Of a DNA stretch of 64,000 bases, positions 36,251 through 51,100 are shown piece after piece. Below the pieces are notes generated by a model. The model saw nothing but the letters and a program-made list of their open reading frames with translations, did no database searches and was not told the DNA's origin. Position 1 is the stretch's first letter. Every line of letters begins with the position of its first letter. The stretch comes from Antennarius striatus. Taxonomy: Eukaryota; Chordata; Actinopteri; Lophiiformes; Antennariidae. Both the position numbers and the translations under genes were made by a program. The DNA is taken from contig NC_090795.1 in the NCBI RefSeq assembly GCF_040054535.1, forward strand, positions 3,137,501-3,201,500, written 5' to 3'.

Positions 36251-39200
36251 GCATTTTCCCTAAAGTTATGCCTTAGTTCAAGTCCCTCGTTTTTCAGGTT
36301 GAGCACAACTCAGGTGTTTCATGTTAAACACCATTGAGCTGAGATACGCGCTGTAGCACGAAGGTTCTGAGCCAAAGGGCATCAAAGGTGCGACAGGCTT
36401 TGCCAGCTAAAATATAGCAATCTATTTGCAAAGGGCAGCCCTGTCATAGAAATTTGTTCCATTCACTTTGCAGTTTAAGTCCTGTTTGGCCAACAGAACT
36501 AAAGTCTGAGGTGAAATCTTATTAAACCTGTCTTTCTGAGACATTTAATGATTGGTGAGCCCAGAATTACATCCGGCGACTGTGGTTGTGTGTTCGCAGA
36601 GAGGCTTTGGATTAAAGCTGGAGTGTGCTATATGAAGAAAATAAGATCTACTTCCTAACGACAGATTTTAAGGAGGACTTTGACGCATAACCAAGCGTAA
36701 GATGCTCACTGTTTCATAATGGTTTTCATTGTTTCCGTTAGCAGTGCTATGAAAGATCAGGTTACATTCCTAGGACCCGTAACTAAGCATCAAATTAACA
36801 CAATTGATCCTGTTTTAGCCATTATAAATACGACCTTTGTTCATTCATAATCATCCTAATAAAACTGTTTGAGTAGAAGAAGGAAATTGAGTGATATAAT
36901 CCCCGTGAACCGGAAAATAGAGGCTTGTTGTATCTCCAAATATTAGTGACTGAAACAGTCATGGAGCTTGTTGTGGAGTAAGAGCGAGGTTGCCTTTATC
37001 TATTTGTTCTTTATACACCTTTGTGCCGTCTTGACTACACTTCACCTCTGTTAAGATGATGACAAAATACTCACAGGTTTCAAATATTCCAATGCAGTGT
37101 GTGATTTCTGCAACTGTGAGGTCTATCAGTCCAAACGGCTCAAGAAAAAGATGAAGCTTGATGATGCAGTGAGGGGAATGGGATTATGGGAATTGTTGTC
37201 TTCAATGTTTAATGTCGTAACATCCATCTGAAGTGGCTCATTCAGGGATTTTTGGTCTAAGTTTGACCCAAATTATTTGGACATTTCTGAGACAAAGCAA
37301 GTGTTACAGGTTAATTTTCGTCAGGAGAGACTGGCGGTTGAAGTAAACATGAATGTTTATTGCGTAAAAAAAATGATCATTTCTATTTCAAGGAGTGTTT
37401 GGTGCAGAAAATCTTTAGTTTTTGAAAATTTTTGGTGTCAGAAAATCTTTGTTTTCTGAAAATCAAAGTCTTTTGTGACTGTACTGGTAGTGGTGGTGGT
37501 GGTGGTGGTGGCTGATGACCCTGAAGAATGAATGATGGAGTTGGTGAATCTGTGAAGACCAGGAGGTGATGTGGATTAGGAAGATTTGCAATAAAACAGC
37601 ATGAAACAAAGAGATACAAAGAGAGTCATATTTAATAGGACAGATGCAACGTGATTGGCTGACAATATAAGGTGCGTCTTTTTGCTATTGGATAGATGTA
37701 ACAGGCTGATGCGAAGACGTCACTCAGTTAACAACCACTGAAGAAAAGATTTAGCTGTCGAGAGTTTGGGATGAGAGAATAGCGTGAAAGATAAAGAAAT
37801 AAAGAACAGCCCAGTTTCCCGATTGAACTTTAGCTTTACTTTCATTAAATCTTTGCTTTTTTGGACTTTTTTTCATAAACAGAAATCCGTGTCAAGATAA
37901 CAAAAAAAAAGAAAACAAAAGTTGAATCCATCCTGTCAGCTTTACGTCTTAAACATCGTTCATTTTGTTTTGTTGTTCTGTCCACTCCTTTATGATTCAA
38001 CCTCGGCATCAAATGGGGCCATAAACTCTGACGACGTTACGGTGTGTGTGATGTGAAAACACACACGTATGATCATTGTCCAACACCTCTGTGTGTATTT
38101 GGACAAACCTGCTCCCTCATCTCTCTCTGTATTTGGACACTGCGTTGATCGGTCGGAGCCAGACAGTTCACGCCAGTGCTCAGCGGCGAGGATCGGCGAT
38201 GACAGTCAGCTGGATTAGTCCTCCGCCTGTTTGTACCTTAAATGAAGGAGGCATTCTGTGTTTGCTATGCCAACAACGAATAATAGTCTGGATTTGTGAT
38301 TTGTCTCTTTAGCTGGGGTGATATGACTGCTGTTGTCACGACATCACATGCACCGGTCAGAGGAAGTCATCCAATCGAAAAGCTGCTAACACTGTCAATA
38401 GAAGCACGACCTGAGATGTTTGCTTCAAATGGAGGTCATACATGACCACACCCATCTCACACAGCTTCCTGCCACCACCCCCCCCCCTGTGTTTTACAGC
38501 AACATAATTGACTTTAATCATGAGTATCTGCAGAGATATCAAAACAGCTTCTCAAACAGCTCCGCCGTTACGTAACGTTTAATGAGCCCGTTTTCAAAGG
38601 TCGTCGTCTGGTTATGGTTCAAGTGTGATTTTAAATCAATTTGCGTTTTTATACCAACAAAGCCATGTTTTATTTGAATTATTTACTTTCCTGTATTTAA
38701 CTTTATTACAAGTGTAGAGCAACGATTAAAGAAACTTTTGTAATAATCCTATAAATTTTGAAGAAACAATAAATACTGGAAAGTAAAGTAAACTCAACCA
38801 CATCTTTTTTTTAATTTAAAAAGTATATGTATTTTTAATATTAAAAGAAAAATAATAGAATTTGGCTGGATTTTTAATTTTTTAATTGATATTTTTGATT
38901 TTTTTTTTTTTAACAATGTTTTCCTGCAGTAAACTTAGACATAGACATATATATACTTTAACAATCCCAAACTGGTAAATTCACAAATTTGGAGGACTTG
39001 GCGGCTAAAATTGTATTTGCCATCGAACAAATTCTCATTCGTGTTGGATTTATATCAAAAACTGAAAGTACATGACAATGGACTCCGAAACAGTGACTAA
39101 ATGGATTTTATTGTATTCCTAGAGATAAGTCTATTTGCAGTTCAAGAACAGAAAGAAGATTATCAGTGAAAAGTCCAATAATAGGGCCATTGAGGTCTGC

Positions 39201-40960
39201 TTTGTCAGCTCTGGATCTCCTATCCGTTGATTTGTCCTTTTCGCTCTAAAAACAGAACATTTAGCGTGTTATCTGACTGTACTGTGCATTATCAGCCAAC
39301 CAACACACGGTGCCAGGAGTCTGGAGCAGAGAGAAAACAACCACACCCTGTAAGGCGTCCTATCTGATGGACTTTTCCACACGGCACAGCTATGAACACA
39401 AACTGGAGTCGGACCATTTAAAGTTATTAAACTTATAAGTTGGCGAGAGTTCAAACTAACGCCGTCGTCATTTTTACACCGTTTTAGTTATCAGAATAAA
39501 GATAAACCCAGTGAAGCATTAACACTTATGTAACTGCACAGAAGCAGCTGTTAGCTTATCTTAAGTTAATGTATGTTTTGACAAAAATAATTATTTTATT
39601 AAACATACAATAAATGCATACATTTTTTGACTTTATATGAACTTTAATTCCCATCATAACATTTATTCTTTACCTTGCTTCACTCGCCCCACTGGTTCAT
39701 CTGGGGTTATTCCATATTTACCCAAACAGTAGCAACAAATCAAAGAAAAAGAAGAAGACATAAACCAGCAACATTTCTCTCTGTGTTTGTTGTCAACACA
39801 GATTAACACTCTACAGTCCGATCTGGTTCCAGTAGTAAACCATGAGAATGAGAGTCAATGTCAGTTTAAGAGCGTTCAATAAAACACCCAATCTCTGCTG
39901 ATGTCACATATATAACCCATGTAATCCATTGTTCCCACATGACTGAGAAGAAATACGCCCCTTCCTCTGTTTTCATAAAATTATGACTTATTATGACTCA
40001 GTTATGATTGACTGGAGTTTTTTTTTTCTCCACATTTTATATTAAATGCACCCAAAATCAGCACACATAATTTATTACCAGTAAAGATGTGTGAGTAAAC
40101 TATTATCTTCTGTAGGACAGAATCTTAACTTTTTCCTTCCTCACATGCTGCAGTTGTCAGTTATATTCCTCCATAAGGGGACCCCGGGGCAAATATAAGC
40201 AGCAGGGACCCCCTCCTCTATTATGAGCATTGTGCATGTGACCTGCACTGACCTTTTGCCCCCCCATCATGCGCAGACCTCAAGGACAAGAAACACATAG
40301 CAGCTTTATATTCATAAAATTCCTCCATAGGATTTTAAAACATGCGTCATGGTTGATGCTTTATTAATTATTTTACACTGATACTTTATTTGACGAAAGG
40401 AAGGCGACGGTCTTAGTGATGGGATGCACTGAGTTTTTAAAAAATGCAAATCTGGCTAAATTTAACCGAAGGGGTTTAACCTCAACTCATGTGACGTGAA
40501 GGTTTCAAATCCTCTTCCTGTGCTTTGCACAGTCATCCATGCACAACCTGGTCTTGCTACTTCTGTGCAGCATAAAGTGATGAACTTTGTGTCATACATC
40601 AGTTACAGATTTAATGCTGTGAAAACTTTATTTAAAATGTCCCCTGTTCTCCAAAACCTCTGACATCTGTGTTCTCTGAAAGCCGATGAAGGCCACCGCC
40701 GACGTCGGCCTTTATCAGCTCATCGCCCCACGAGGACAAACTCATTTCCTTATCGTCAGAGGATCTCAGTGAAACTATGCAAACTATACCGTCATATCAA
40801 AGGTGGGATCTCTGTACATTAATGTTTATGTTGAAGGAACTTCCTCCCTTTCATGCTGATTTCAGAAGAAAGGGCTTCTGTGGATGTCGTGGGTTGACGT
40901 GGTGGTGTGATGACGGACGTTTCAGCCTTGAATTTTTTAATTTAGTTTTATATTTGTGCT
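36251..40960. other. Intergenic, no gene seen
   Basis: No coding region recognised. Small low-complexity tracts occur, for example (TGG)n at about 37487-37511, C runs near 38480 and a T run near 38900. Confidence 0.55.
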
Positions 40961-40969
40961 TTTCTAAGA

Positions 40970-41176
40970 TAGTAGAGAGTATAACTTTATTTATCCCTTA
41001 AGGAGGTTCCGCCAGGGAAATTAATTTCTCCGTCGCACACGGCACAGTAAGTACACAAAACACAGAAAAAGCACACAGAAAGCACCAGCACATAGAAAGT
41101 AGTACAACACCAAATAGAAAGATCAATAAATAACCCATCAAGAATATACAAATAGAAAATCATAAATAGCAGAACA

Positions 41177-41254
<78 letters not shown>

Positions 41255-41360
41255 GTGCAACAGAACAAAAGCAGAACAATGTGCAAAATAACAAAAAATA
41301 AAAAAACCCCAGAAATAAACAAACAAACAAAATAAAATAAAAAACAGAAGCAGAACGATA
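40970..41360 (+). mobile_element. Non-LTR retroelement 3' tail (fish LINE or SINE)
   Basis: Starts with ATAACTTTATTTATCCC and GGGAAATTAATT, followed by the CACAGTAAGTACACAAAACAC type of tail seen in many teleost retroposons, and ends in a simple repeat (ATAG)n. Only the tail is present; no reverse transcriptase is visible. Confidence 0.5.
41177..41254. repeat. (ATAG)n microsatellite
   Basis: About 19 tetranucleotide units, inside the retroelement tail. Confidence 0.96.
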
Positions 41361-41379
41361 TGCAAATAACATATAGAAT

Positions 41380-44300
41380 AAGAAATCAAGGACAAAATCA
41401 CTTTCTTCTCAACTGAATAAAATCTATTGTGTTCTGTGGAAAAGATGTTACATAACACCTTTTCTCACCACAGCTACACTCGGGTTGCTCTTCAGTAAAT
41501 TTTCGGGGGCCACGTCTTCCTTCCTGTTAGTCTTGTGAAGATTAAGTCTGACGTCTTATTTTACTTATCTATAGCTTGCATACTGTGTGTCTGTATGTGG
41601 TTAGGGCATGTACACATTACACACACACTGACTCAGTCCGCTGGCTAACTTTGGTGTCAGTATTACAGTAAACAGTTCGATAATTAACCAAATAATTCAT
41701 TGGGTACAATGACTTAAAAGTAGATTACTGTAATCTCCTGATAGGAGAGAGGTCAACCAAACCTTAGATGTTTAATATGTAATCCTGAGCAAACACTCGC
41801 ACGCCTTTCACTTTTGTCGAATTAGAATTACGCAAGAAAGATCCTCGAGCGTTCCCGCAGTAAAAAAACGATCATAAAATATAACAAAGCTGCAACGTCT
41901 AAAAGATTTCCTCGATTTTTTTTAGTGAACACATTTCATGTCAGGGAACAGCTGAGGAGCATGTCGTCACATTTCTGCTCCCCGTTTGCCAGAACTTGGT
42001 AACAGCTGGTAATGTGAGAGACATGACCTCCTGCAGCCCGACAGGAAACTCTACTCTCACAGGGGGTGGGGGGTGAGGGGGAGCACCGACGGCGTAACGC
42101 CGGCGGAGCACAGGAGCGAGGAAAACAGAAATCTACTACGGCTGGATTCATTCCACGGAGGCCGGGAGACGATTTCAGATGAGAAGGAGAAGCCGATGTG
42201 ATGAGGAAGAGGAAGAGGAAGAGGGAAGGTGGATGATTGACTTCAGAGAAACATCAGAACGTTTCTCTCCTGGTGTGGGAAGAAAGAAAACTTTTTTTAA
42301 AAATGCATGAACAATCGAGGCACAGAAATGTCTGCAGCTGCTGCGAGTTCGGTCCCAACTAAGAAAACCTGCTTGAAAGCCGCGGTGAATGGACTCATTC
42401 TTCTTATCAGTGTGTGCAGCAGAGCAGGAGGAGGAGGAGGAGGAGGAGGAGGAGGAGGTGAGACCTAGATAAGGTGATTCCTGAGTTGAATAAGGGTGGT
42501 CTCCAAAGGTGGCGCGCCCCTACATTATCAGTAGAAAGTCCTGACATGCTAATGAGGAGATATGAGCATGGGAGGGAGCTCACGCCGACGCCGGGATGCA
42601 CACACTTGATATTTACTGGTATATCCCGCGGCGTTCAGACGCCGCTGCAGTAACGGCGAGCTCAGCAAACTGAGCAACAAAGCGTGTTGAAGTTAAGGTT
42701 AATTTCCCTGGAGCGTTGCCTCATCCGTGCAGGTGCCTCGACAAGTGCACAGTGGTGAACAAACAATTCTTTGTTGCCTCATGTTACTCACAACCGGAGA
42801 GGCAAAGGGTTCACTTGAACACACGGCAACTTTTGGGAATTTGATTGGGGAATTGAAGCCGGTTTACCTGAAATGACTGCAGAAAGAGTCTGCAGATGGG
42901 ATCAATAAAAGGTCGCTCAAATGAACGGAAATGGTGCTTGTCAGTGAATGCAACAGTCTGTGGTACCTCAGAATGTTCTCAGCTAGTTTCATCACGGTCC
43001 TTCCGTAGGAATCGGTTTGAGATGCTATAAAACAGCCAGATGTGACGTTAAAAATGCGACAGTGGGAGATGTTTCTACACGTGATGTTTGTCTTTTTTTT
43101 CTGACGGGGTCCAATTTTTCATCCCCATGGAATAACCAGAGAAATTCTGCTGATGTTTGAAGCAAATATCCGCTCCTCTTTTGATTTACATACCACTAAA
43201 TCGTCTTTAATTATTCTCTTTACGATCCCAAATGATTAACTGAGTTCCACGTCTGGCTGGTGGACGAGGTTAGACGTGTTTAACTACGATCCGTCTCGTG
43301 TGTCACATTATCGGGTTTTAGGCCAGAAACACTCTCCTTGACAAAACGGGGTGTTTATATAAACCAGCGATGAAGACGGACAGCAGGAAATTACAGAGGA
43401 AATGTGCTTTTGGAATGTTTAGCCTGTTAAGCCATTATCGCTCACAGTCAGAAAAATTCATAATGTAAAGTGGAAAAAACGTCCTCAATATCATCTTTGA
43501 TCTGATGACGTCCGGATTCTGCACTTTGTGGGCACGAGACGTTTGGCACCGAAGCGGAACTGAAATGAAAATGCCATTCCTTTTGTTTTTGTTTTTTTAC
43601 CATTTAATACCGTCGGAAGAGCAGAGAACGGATCCCTGTCGATATTAAATCGACAATATTAAAATAACATCTTCTTAACTTTGAAATCGTATCTACAAAT
43701 ATTGAATCTCACTTTGAACCCATCAGGATTATTAACAACACCTCAACGCACCTTTTTTTTTTTTTTGCAGCTACGAATGTTCTGCATGAGCAGTAAGTTA
43801 AACATTAATGCACGTATAGCATTTAAAACACGCCGTAACATCGGAGGTGAGCTTTTACTCTTGTTGCTATGACGACACATCCAGCGAACGCTGTAGTGCT
43901 GTGAGTTAATCTGACCTTCTTTTCTCTTGCATTATAGATTTGGTCTCCTTTAATGTGTGTCACCAGCCTGCTTCTGATTCGCTTATGCAACAGGATTCAT
44001 CCCTGAATGGGGGGAGGGAAACATGTGTGACATACTGACCGTGGTGTGGAGCAGATCTGTTATGCGCTGACCATAAAGAATTAACCCCGACTTGTTTGCT
44101 TTCACCTTTACATGTTCGATAAAATCCAATCGCCGCGGCAGAACGCCAATCGCCACGTCCTGCGTTTCCACGTGGGGCTCAGCCCGCCGTGACTGACGTG
44201 AATCCGATACGACATTGACGTTGACATCTGACCTTGTCTTATGTTCTCATCATTTTGTGAAAGGCTGCGTTCAGGGATGCAAACAAAGCTCGGGCCGCAT

Positions 44301-46750
44301 CTGCGTTGGATGTTGGTACCCAGCAGGACGTTTCCTCTTCATCCAGCTGTCACAACAGCGGAGGGAGATGAAAAGATGCAACACAAAGGCAGCGCTGGGG
44401 AGATGGAGGGAGTGTGGAAACAGGAAGCTGGGCCGAAGCAGTAATGGAGGATACGGTGGGTTAGAAAGCGTTTCACGCCAGTCGGATCTGGGCTTTGTTA
44501 TAAAGAGCATCATTAGCATATCTGGCTACCTGACTGCTGCAGAAGCCGATCATTGGTGTCGAGGCGAAACAGCAGTTTGCATGGCTTCTGGTTTCATTGC
44601 AGAGAGGAAGGAGGATCAACTTCGCAGCTAATGCTGCTACAACCCACAGATGACTGTTAGGCTCAAGTAGGAGTTCTGTTCTGCTTCAGTTTAATTTGGG
44701 ATTATGGAAATCCTGAAAAGCTGCAGCCAGATTTTGATTTTAAAAAAAATTTGTGGTTTGGATTTTGAGTCAGATTTGGATTCCTACTCACTTTTCCACG
44801 CTTATCTACAAAATGAGATATATGTCTATGTTTTACCAATAAAAACATCATGGAAAACAACAGTCCTACCAAAATAAAAGCATAACTATGGACGACTTGC
44901 AATATTCCGCCAATACCAATCAGGAATCAGGTGGTATTCCTTCATCCAACTGGAAGCAGATTTGAGAAAACGCGACATCACGGCGACATCACCGCCAACA
45001 TCTGTGCTACGGTCTTGGTGCAACGACACAACGGCCGTCACACAAAAGTGAATGGACGTATTGTGCACACTCGGGAATGCACCCCTTTGCACTTTCAGAG
45101 GCCTGAATGCTGACAGAAAATAACTAAAAAGGCTCTCATACCACAAAACTATTCACATATTGTTCCGCTTTTAGCGCCGCTGCTGGTTTTTTAGTCAGCG
45201 CTTCAGACTCTGTGAAGCTTTTCAGTCACTTCAGGAAACAAACCCACATGATAAGGTTGACTCTCTGTCCATCTGATAGGCAGGAGTTCCTCATACTTGT
45301 TGGGCCTGATGTGATGAGATGGAGCGATGCTCATTGGGGTTTATCACTCAGGTATCGCTGGTTTCATCTCTCATCATCTCTTTCTGCCATCAACATAGTT
45401 TTTTGGGTGACTGATTAAACTCTCAATGTTTTTTCATTACGCAATTCGTTATTGATTCTGACTGGAAGAGTCAGACAAACATTTCAACGATCGATAGCTC
45501 TTATTTTAATCCATGTGTTGGAGGACAGAAAGGACACCAGCTAAATATAAATAGGCAACATCCAGATACAAGAGGAGGAGGAGGAGGAGGAGGAGGAGGA
45601 CAAGGAAGAATCGGTCGGTTGATCGGAATCTTGTCTCGTCTTTCTGAGGCGACTATCCAGCATCGCTCACATTTCATAGAGGCTGAAATTCTATGACTGA
45701 TTTAAATCGGGCTGACTGAGGTGTTGGCAGTGATAACAGACCACCGTCTGTCATACGACTGGGGTCAGAGGTCAAACAGTTCCCGGACCAGTCCACAATG
45801 TTTGTCTTTAGTGATCGATGTTGTGTTTCATCATAGCTGTGAAAGGAATCGGATCTCACGTTACATTAAAAATAATTAACCCAGATAAGTTAAATACACA
45901 TAAAGTATATCGTATGACGTTTGTGGAGTTCAACAGCTGTCGGAGAAGATTGTGCTTCACCGTCAGAGTCGGGTTTGATCGCCTTTAGCTGAAGCATAAA
46001 CTGGAAGCATGTGACACGTGAAATCCCGTGGACACATATCAAAGTGTCAAATGTCCTCCCATACATCACATGTCGTTTAAAGCGAATGCATCTTTCAGAT
46101 GCAGCCTTTCACCAGTTAGCAAGAAACACCGAAGCTAGTGTGCTAATTTACCACAGATTAGGGCTCCTGTTTCCAGTATTCACGCTAAAATAAAGTGGGA
46201 TTAGTAAAGGGATTATCATCCAACTCCCTGCAATACAATAAATAATTGTGATTTCAAACTGAAGAGTTAATCTTTGCTTCCTTAAGTAACCAGCTACTGG
46301 AAAGAGATGCATAATTAATTTATGACTTTATTCGCGCTGATGTCAGTGACGACATGCAGGAGGTCTGACTTCTGGTTCATCTTCAGACGGAAGGTACGTT
46401 TCCTTGGCTTTAGATAAGATAAGGCTAATCTCACAAGTCCACATAAACCGGTGCACGTGATTCGCAGCGGTCTGGACATGAATGTAATCTATTAAAAAGC
46501 AGGAATGTACATGGCGCGAGTTGTATGGGGTGGATGGATAGGTCAAACTCCACCTTTATTCGAGGAGATTTTATTGTTTGTGTTATGAATTTGTTACCTG
46601 TTGTGTGTCAGGCTCAAGGGTGAAAATGTTCACAAGAGTAGCTGACAGGTAGCGTGTCATGAATTAAACATTTGATTACATTAAATATCTCATATAAAAG
46701 CCATTGTTGAGGAATATTGGAGTCATTGTGAATGAAGAGAAAGAAACAAG
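41380..46750. other. Intergenic, no gene seen
   Basis: No coding region recognised. Contains (GGA)n tracts at 42427-42458 and 45572-45600. Confidence 0.55.
44450..44600. other. Possible conserved non-coding element
   Basis: Block with TTATAAAGAGCATCATTAG and AGCAGTTTGCATGGCTTCTG, the second containing an octamer-like TTTGCAT. It sits in an open frame (44215-44631) that has no protein similarity I recognise, so a non-coding element is the better guess. Confidence 0.2.
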
Positions 46751-46774
46751 GCACTTGTCAGTCTTAAAATATAT

Positions 46775-47635
46775 TTATTCAATTTGTAAAATTTCCACTT
46801 TCAAAATACAATGACAACAACACATTCTCGTGGGAAGGCCCAAACAAATAAAGACTGGCAAAAAGGCCTTTTACATATTTTAATTTAACTTTTTTCTGGA
46901 AATATATACAATTTTTGTCAAAGTTCTTCGTTTTTATGGCTAAAACTAGAGCTAAAATGTTTGTTTTTTTTGGTACTGACTGTTGTACACTTTGCCCGTC
47001 ACCAGGCTGTTTCTATATTTGCATTCGTTGGCAGGTTCTTGTCTCTTGGCTTTCTTGGCAGGGCGTCCTTCCTTGGCTTTGTGCTTCAGCCGCCGTGACA
47101 TCACCCACGCAGTGAGAGATTTCAAGCTTCAGCACTCGACACCCAGAGGTTGTCAGTTAAAAAAAACAACCAAAAACGATGGTCATTCCCTTCTAATGCT
47201 ACATTCGTTTGATATTGCAATCAAAATTCTAATCTCTTAAGACTTATTTTGCATATACTGACAGGCTGGGAAAAAAAAAAAAGACATAAACCACGGTGAC
47301 CATGACAACACGGCATGGGAGTGAAGTTAGGCAGCACAAACAGAGAAATAAGCCAGTGTTGAGTTTGTCGGTTAGCCAGCAGCGGTTTGTCCTCGTGTCC
47401 TTTTCGGTGCCGCACATTGAATTTAAGTCAATAAACAGGTCAGCGGCTGCAGACGATGTGTCTGCGTGAGGCTGTGTGTGCAAGCGTTGTGTGTTTGTGT
47501 GTGTGTGTGTGTCTGTGTGTGTTTGCCGCAGGGGGATTTTCTGAGTTGATCGCTAGTGATGGAGGCGGCTGCAACGTTTCATTAAAGCCGCTGAGATACA
47601 GAGGCTGGCGGTCAGCGGGAGATTACCAGCAGCGG

Positions 47636-47703
<68 letters not shown>

Positions 47704-48130
47704 TGGTGATATAATTTCATCCTCGCCCTTTTCGCAGTAGCTAGCCTGTGCTTTCTGCTATCTGGAGGCTTTAGCACCATTTTGACTTTTTTTCCCCCCA
47801 CCCCTGGTGGCGACATAGAGGAACTGCGCACGCTGACGTGAGGTCACAGCTTGTCTTTAGCCGTCTTAGAAATTAAATTACGACAGGACATCTTTGCTGG
47901 TTAAATACATACATGGAGATCGAGGTGCAAATCCTTCAAGTGTTTCTTCTCACGCTTATCTTTAAAAGCAGTGGGTCTTGGGGGGCATCGTTTCTTTAAA
48001 AATTGGACGGAAGGAGATATGCGTGTTGTTGCTCACTGCTAAGGCGGTAAGTCAGGGCGGTTGTAAGGAGGGGGAAGGGAGAGGGCAGAAGGGCCAAAGG
48101 GGTGACAAAGGGGGAGGGGGTTGGGGATTA
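46775..48130 (-). terminator. Carbonic anhydrase 3' UTR and poly(A) signal
   Basis: Downstream of the stop on the minus strand. A minus-strand AATAAA lies at the complement of 46775-46780. The implied 3' UTR is about 1.35 kb and includes the (GT)n run at 47639-47702. An earlier cleavage site is possible. Confidence 0.4.
47639..47702. repeat. (GT)n microsatellite
   Basis: About 32 GT units in the region taken as carbonic anhydrase 3' UTR; it would be transcribed as (CA)n. Confidence 0.96.
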
Positions 48131-51100
48131 TCACTTGAAGGAAGCACGGACGGTGCGGTTCTTGACTGGCTGGGGGGGACGGTAGTTGTCCACCATGCAG
48201 CATTCGGGCTCCCCCTCCCCGGAGAAGAGCAGGCTGCGGAATTTGGCCATCTGTGAAAAAGAGATGAGACGGTGACATTAGTCGTTCCTGTCGGCCTCCT
48301 GGTACCGTCAGTCAGTAAACACACCGCTGACTAACATGCTGAGTCACCAACTGGAGGGAATTTAGTTGGGAATTTAATTTAGGTAACTTGATGCTTAAAG
48401 GAATGATTTGATGTTTCAAGAAATTAATTTCCTTGCTGGAAATGAAATTAAAAAAATCGATACCACTCAGCAGCTCTCGCTCTGTGCAAACAAAAACCAA
48501 CGACCATCAACTCTCAAATTCAATTAATTCTCAATAAAATGTCACATTTTTGCTGTTGAATCCGTCGCCTGCAAAAACCCAGAAGGTAAACATTATTATG
48601 GTAACACTAGCTGGGTCATACCTGTGGCTAAGACCGAATGCACGGTATTCGAGTAATATCGCCATAGCTACAAGCAAACCAATAGGAAGCGCTGTTTCCC
48701 AAGGCGTACAATTATTCTGTTAAGAAAAAATACGCCAACAATCTTTTAGTTAACTGCTGGCTGCTGGTGTTAGTTTACTAGTTTACTGGCAAGAAAGCAA
48801 ATAAACAACTTCAACAAAAGAACATCTTTAAGTCCAAGAGGATGAGAAGAACAAAGATGTCGGTGTAAGACATCAATCATTAACCCTGGCTAATGAATAC
48901 GTCCACAGCGTGCTAATTACCCCGCCTCACACACTTGACCTTAATGTTGTCAGGGCATTTGTGTGTCCTTTCACAGTTAGCTGAGCAGAGCCACAATTAT
49001 CTTCACCACTATAGATTTTTCTTAGTCATACATGACGTCTCTGCCTCATGTAGCACTAAGTCTAAAGGTTACATCCACATATCTCACATGTTTACCCCGG
49101 CATGTGCTCGAATACAAGCGTTTGACCAGGCAGTGTTGATTTTCACATGACCCAAAGACTCCGATCACATGGACGGAGACGCCTTCAGGGGGTTCTGGTT
49201 TGGATCAGCGGGCGGTCAGAGGTCCAGAAGACATTTCAGTGATGGATCACAGCCATTGTGGGAGGAGACGGCGAAAAACAGGTACGTCTGCTCACTCACC
49301 GACTCTGTGTGCAACATTTCCTGTTGACTCCCCTCACACATAGCCTCACACTATGTGTGTGTGTGTGTTTGTGTGTTTAAACTGCTAATCTGAGCAATAA
49401 AACCTTTGATTAAGCCCGTGAGGATTTGCAGACGGGGTTGTTAGGGATAGCGGGCAGGCAGCCATGCTGTACCTGCTCAGAGCTGACGCTGATTGGCTCT
49501 TTGCAGACAATCCAGGTGACGCTCTCCAGCAGAGGGGGCGTGGTCAGAGAGCCGTCATAGGTCCAGTAGTCCAGGCTGCCAGGGAGCAAGGTCGCGGGGT
49601 CGAATCCAGGGAATGAGCACTGTTTGCCCTGGAAGAAAATCAAGACAAGACCAGATCAGTCGAGCTCGATTGCAAATGATCACGTGTTGGATTATTTTTA
49701 AGGAGACGTACTTTGCATTTGATGGAACCAAAAGCATCCAGAAGCTTCTGGAGATTAGGATTTTTCTCTCCAATCTGGAAAACAATATGAGGGTTAATCA
49801 TGTGATCATCAGCTGACAAGCGTTATCCGTCATGGTGAGACCAACCTTCAGGAAAACTCCAACAACGGCGAGCCCATCTGGCTTGGAGGCAGCATCACCA
49901 AAGCTGGAGTATTGGGTGTTCCAGTGCACCAGATGGAGCTGAGAATTAGGGGAATATTTCAGTCAATAACACAAAATAAAACGTATTTTTCAATTGTGAA
50001 GATCCTTAAGTTTCTGAACATGGAATTGGATCTTTAGTTCATTGTGCACATTCCTGATGTTTTTTTTTTTGTTTTTTGTTTTTTTACCTCAGCAGGGAAC
50101 ATGGTCCCAGCCACAGTGTGTTCAGACCCCCTGCCATCAGATGCTCCCCAGTGGAAATGGAACTGCTTGAGCCTGTAGACGCCTGTGATTGGTCCGTTTG
50201 TCAGAGCTGCAGGACAAATAAGCATCTCTCATCAGTTCATCCCAAACTGAATGTAGGTGATGATAATGTGCAACATCATAATAAGACAACTTTAAAAAAA
50301 GAAGAAGAAGAAGGATGTTTTCTGGGCTCGTAGATGCAGAAAATTTCCTGTTTCATGGAAACAACTCGGTTCCTGTTGTGTAACCTCTGACCAAACCGAG
50401 CCTGAAACGATGCCCAGGTATTGTTAACACCAATCTTCCTTTCAATATTACATAACGCATCTATTTGGAGTAGGCTATGTGGGTGGAACTGCAGCAGATA
50501 ATCCTGCATTGTTCTATTTCTGGTGATGTGTTGAAACACACCGTCTTCTGTAAACAGGATATTTATTTTTCACCAGTCAGTCTAAAACGATCAAAAAAAA
50601 AGACGAGTCTTAAAGAAAGTCAAGGGTGTGTGTGACTTAACGGGATTAGTTTAAAAAAAATAAAAATAAAGAGGTTGTGATGTTTTCCGAGATGCGCACA
50701 TGACGCGCGATGACACGCAGACTTAACGCGTCCTTTATTTAGAATTTCAAGGTGGAAAATAAGGGCAAAAGAAGATGGAAGTGGCTGCAAACCATCTTCT
50801 CCGCCGATTTATTTTTGTCTCGATGTGTGTGCACCAGAATTAATCCGCCTGTCTGTGCTCATTATGTAACCATAGTCGTGCGCCCTCACGTCGAATAACA
50901 AAAGCAAACATCCGAAATTTCTTTTATTTTTTTTTATTTTTTTTAAATGAATGGAATCAAAAAGAGACAAAATTAACGCGATTTTAATTTTAAATCCTTC
51001 GGAGAGGTAGGGGGTAAAAAAAAAAAAAAGCAACCCTTTTATTTTTTAATTCATTGCGGTGCGCGTTTGGAACATAAATAGTTAAGTAAGCCGGGATTTA

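Noticed and set aside
44215-44631. 138-residue open frame as a gene
   Set aside because: No recognisable domain, no splice partners, mixed low-complexity composition; kept only as a weak non-coding candidate.
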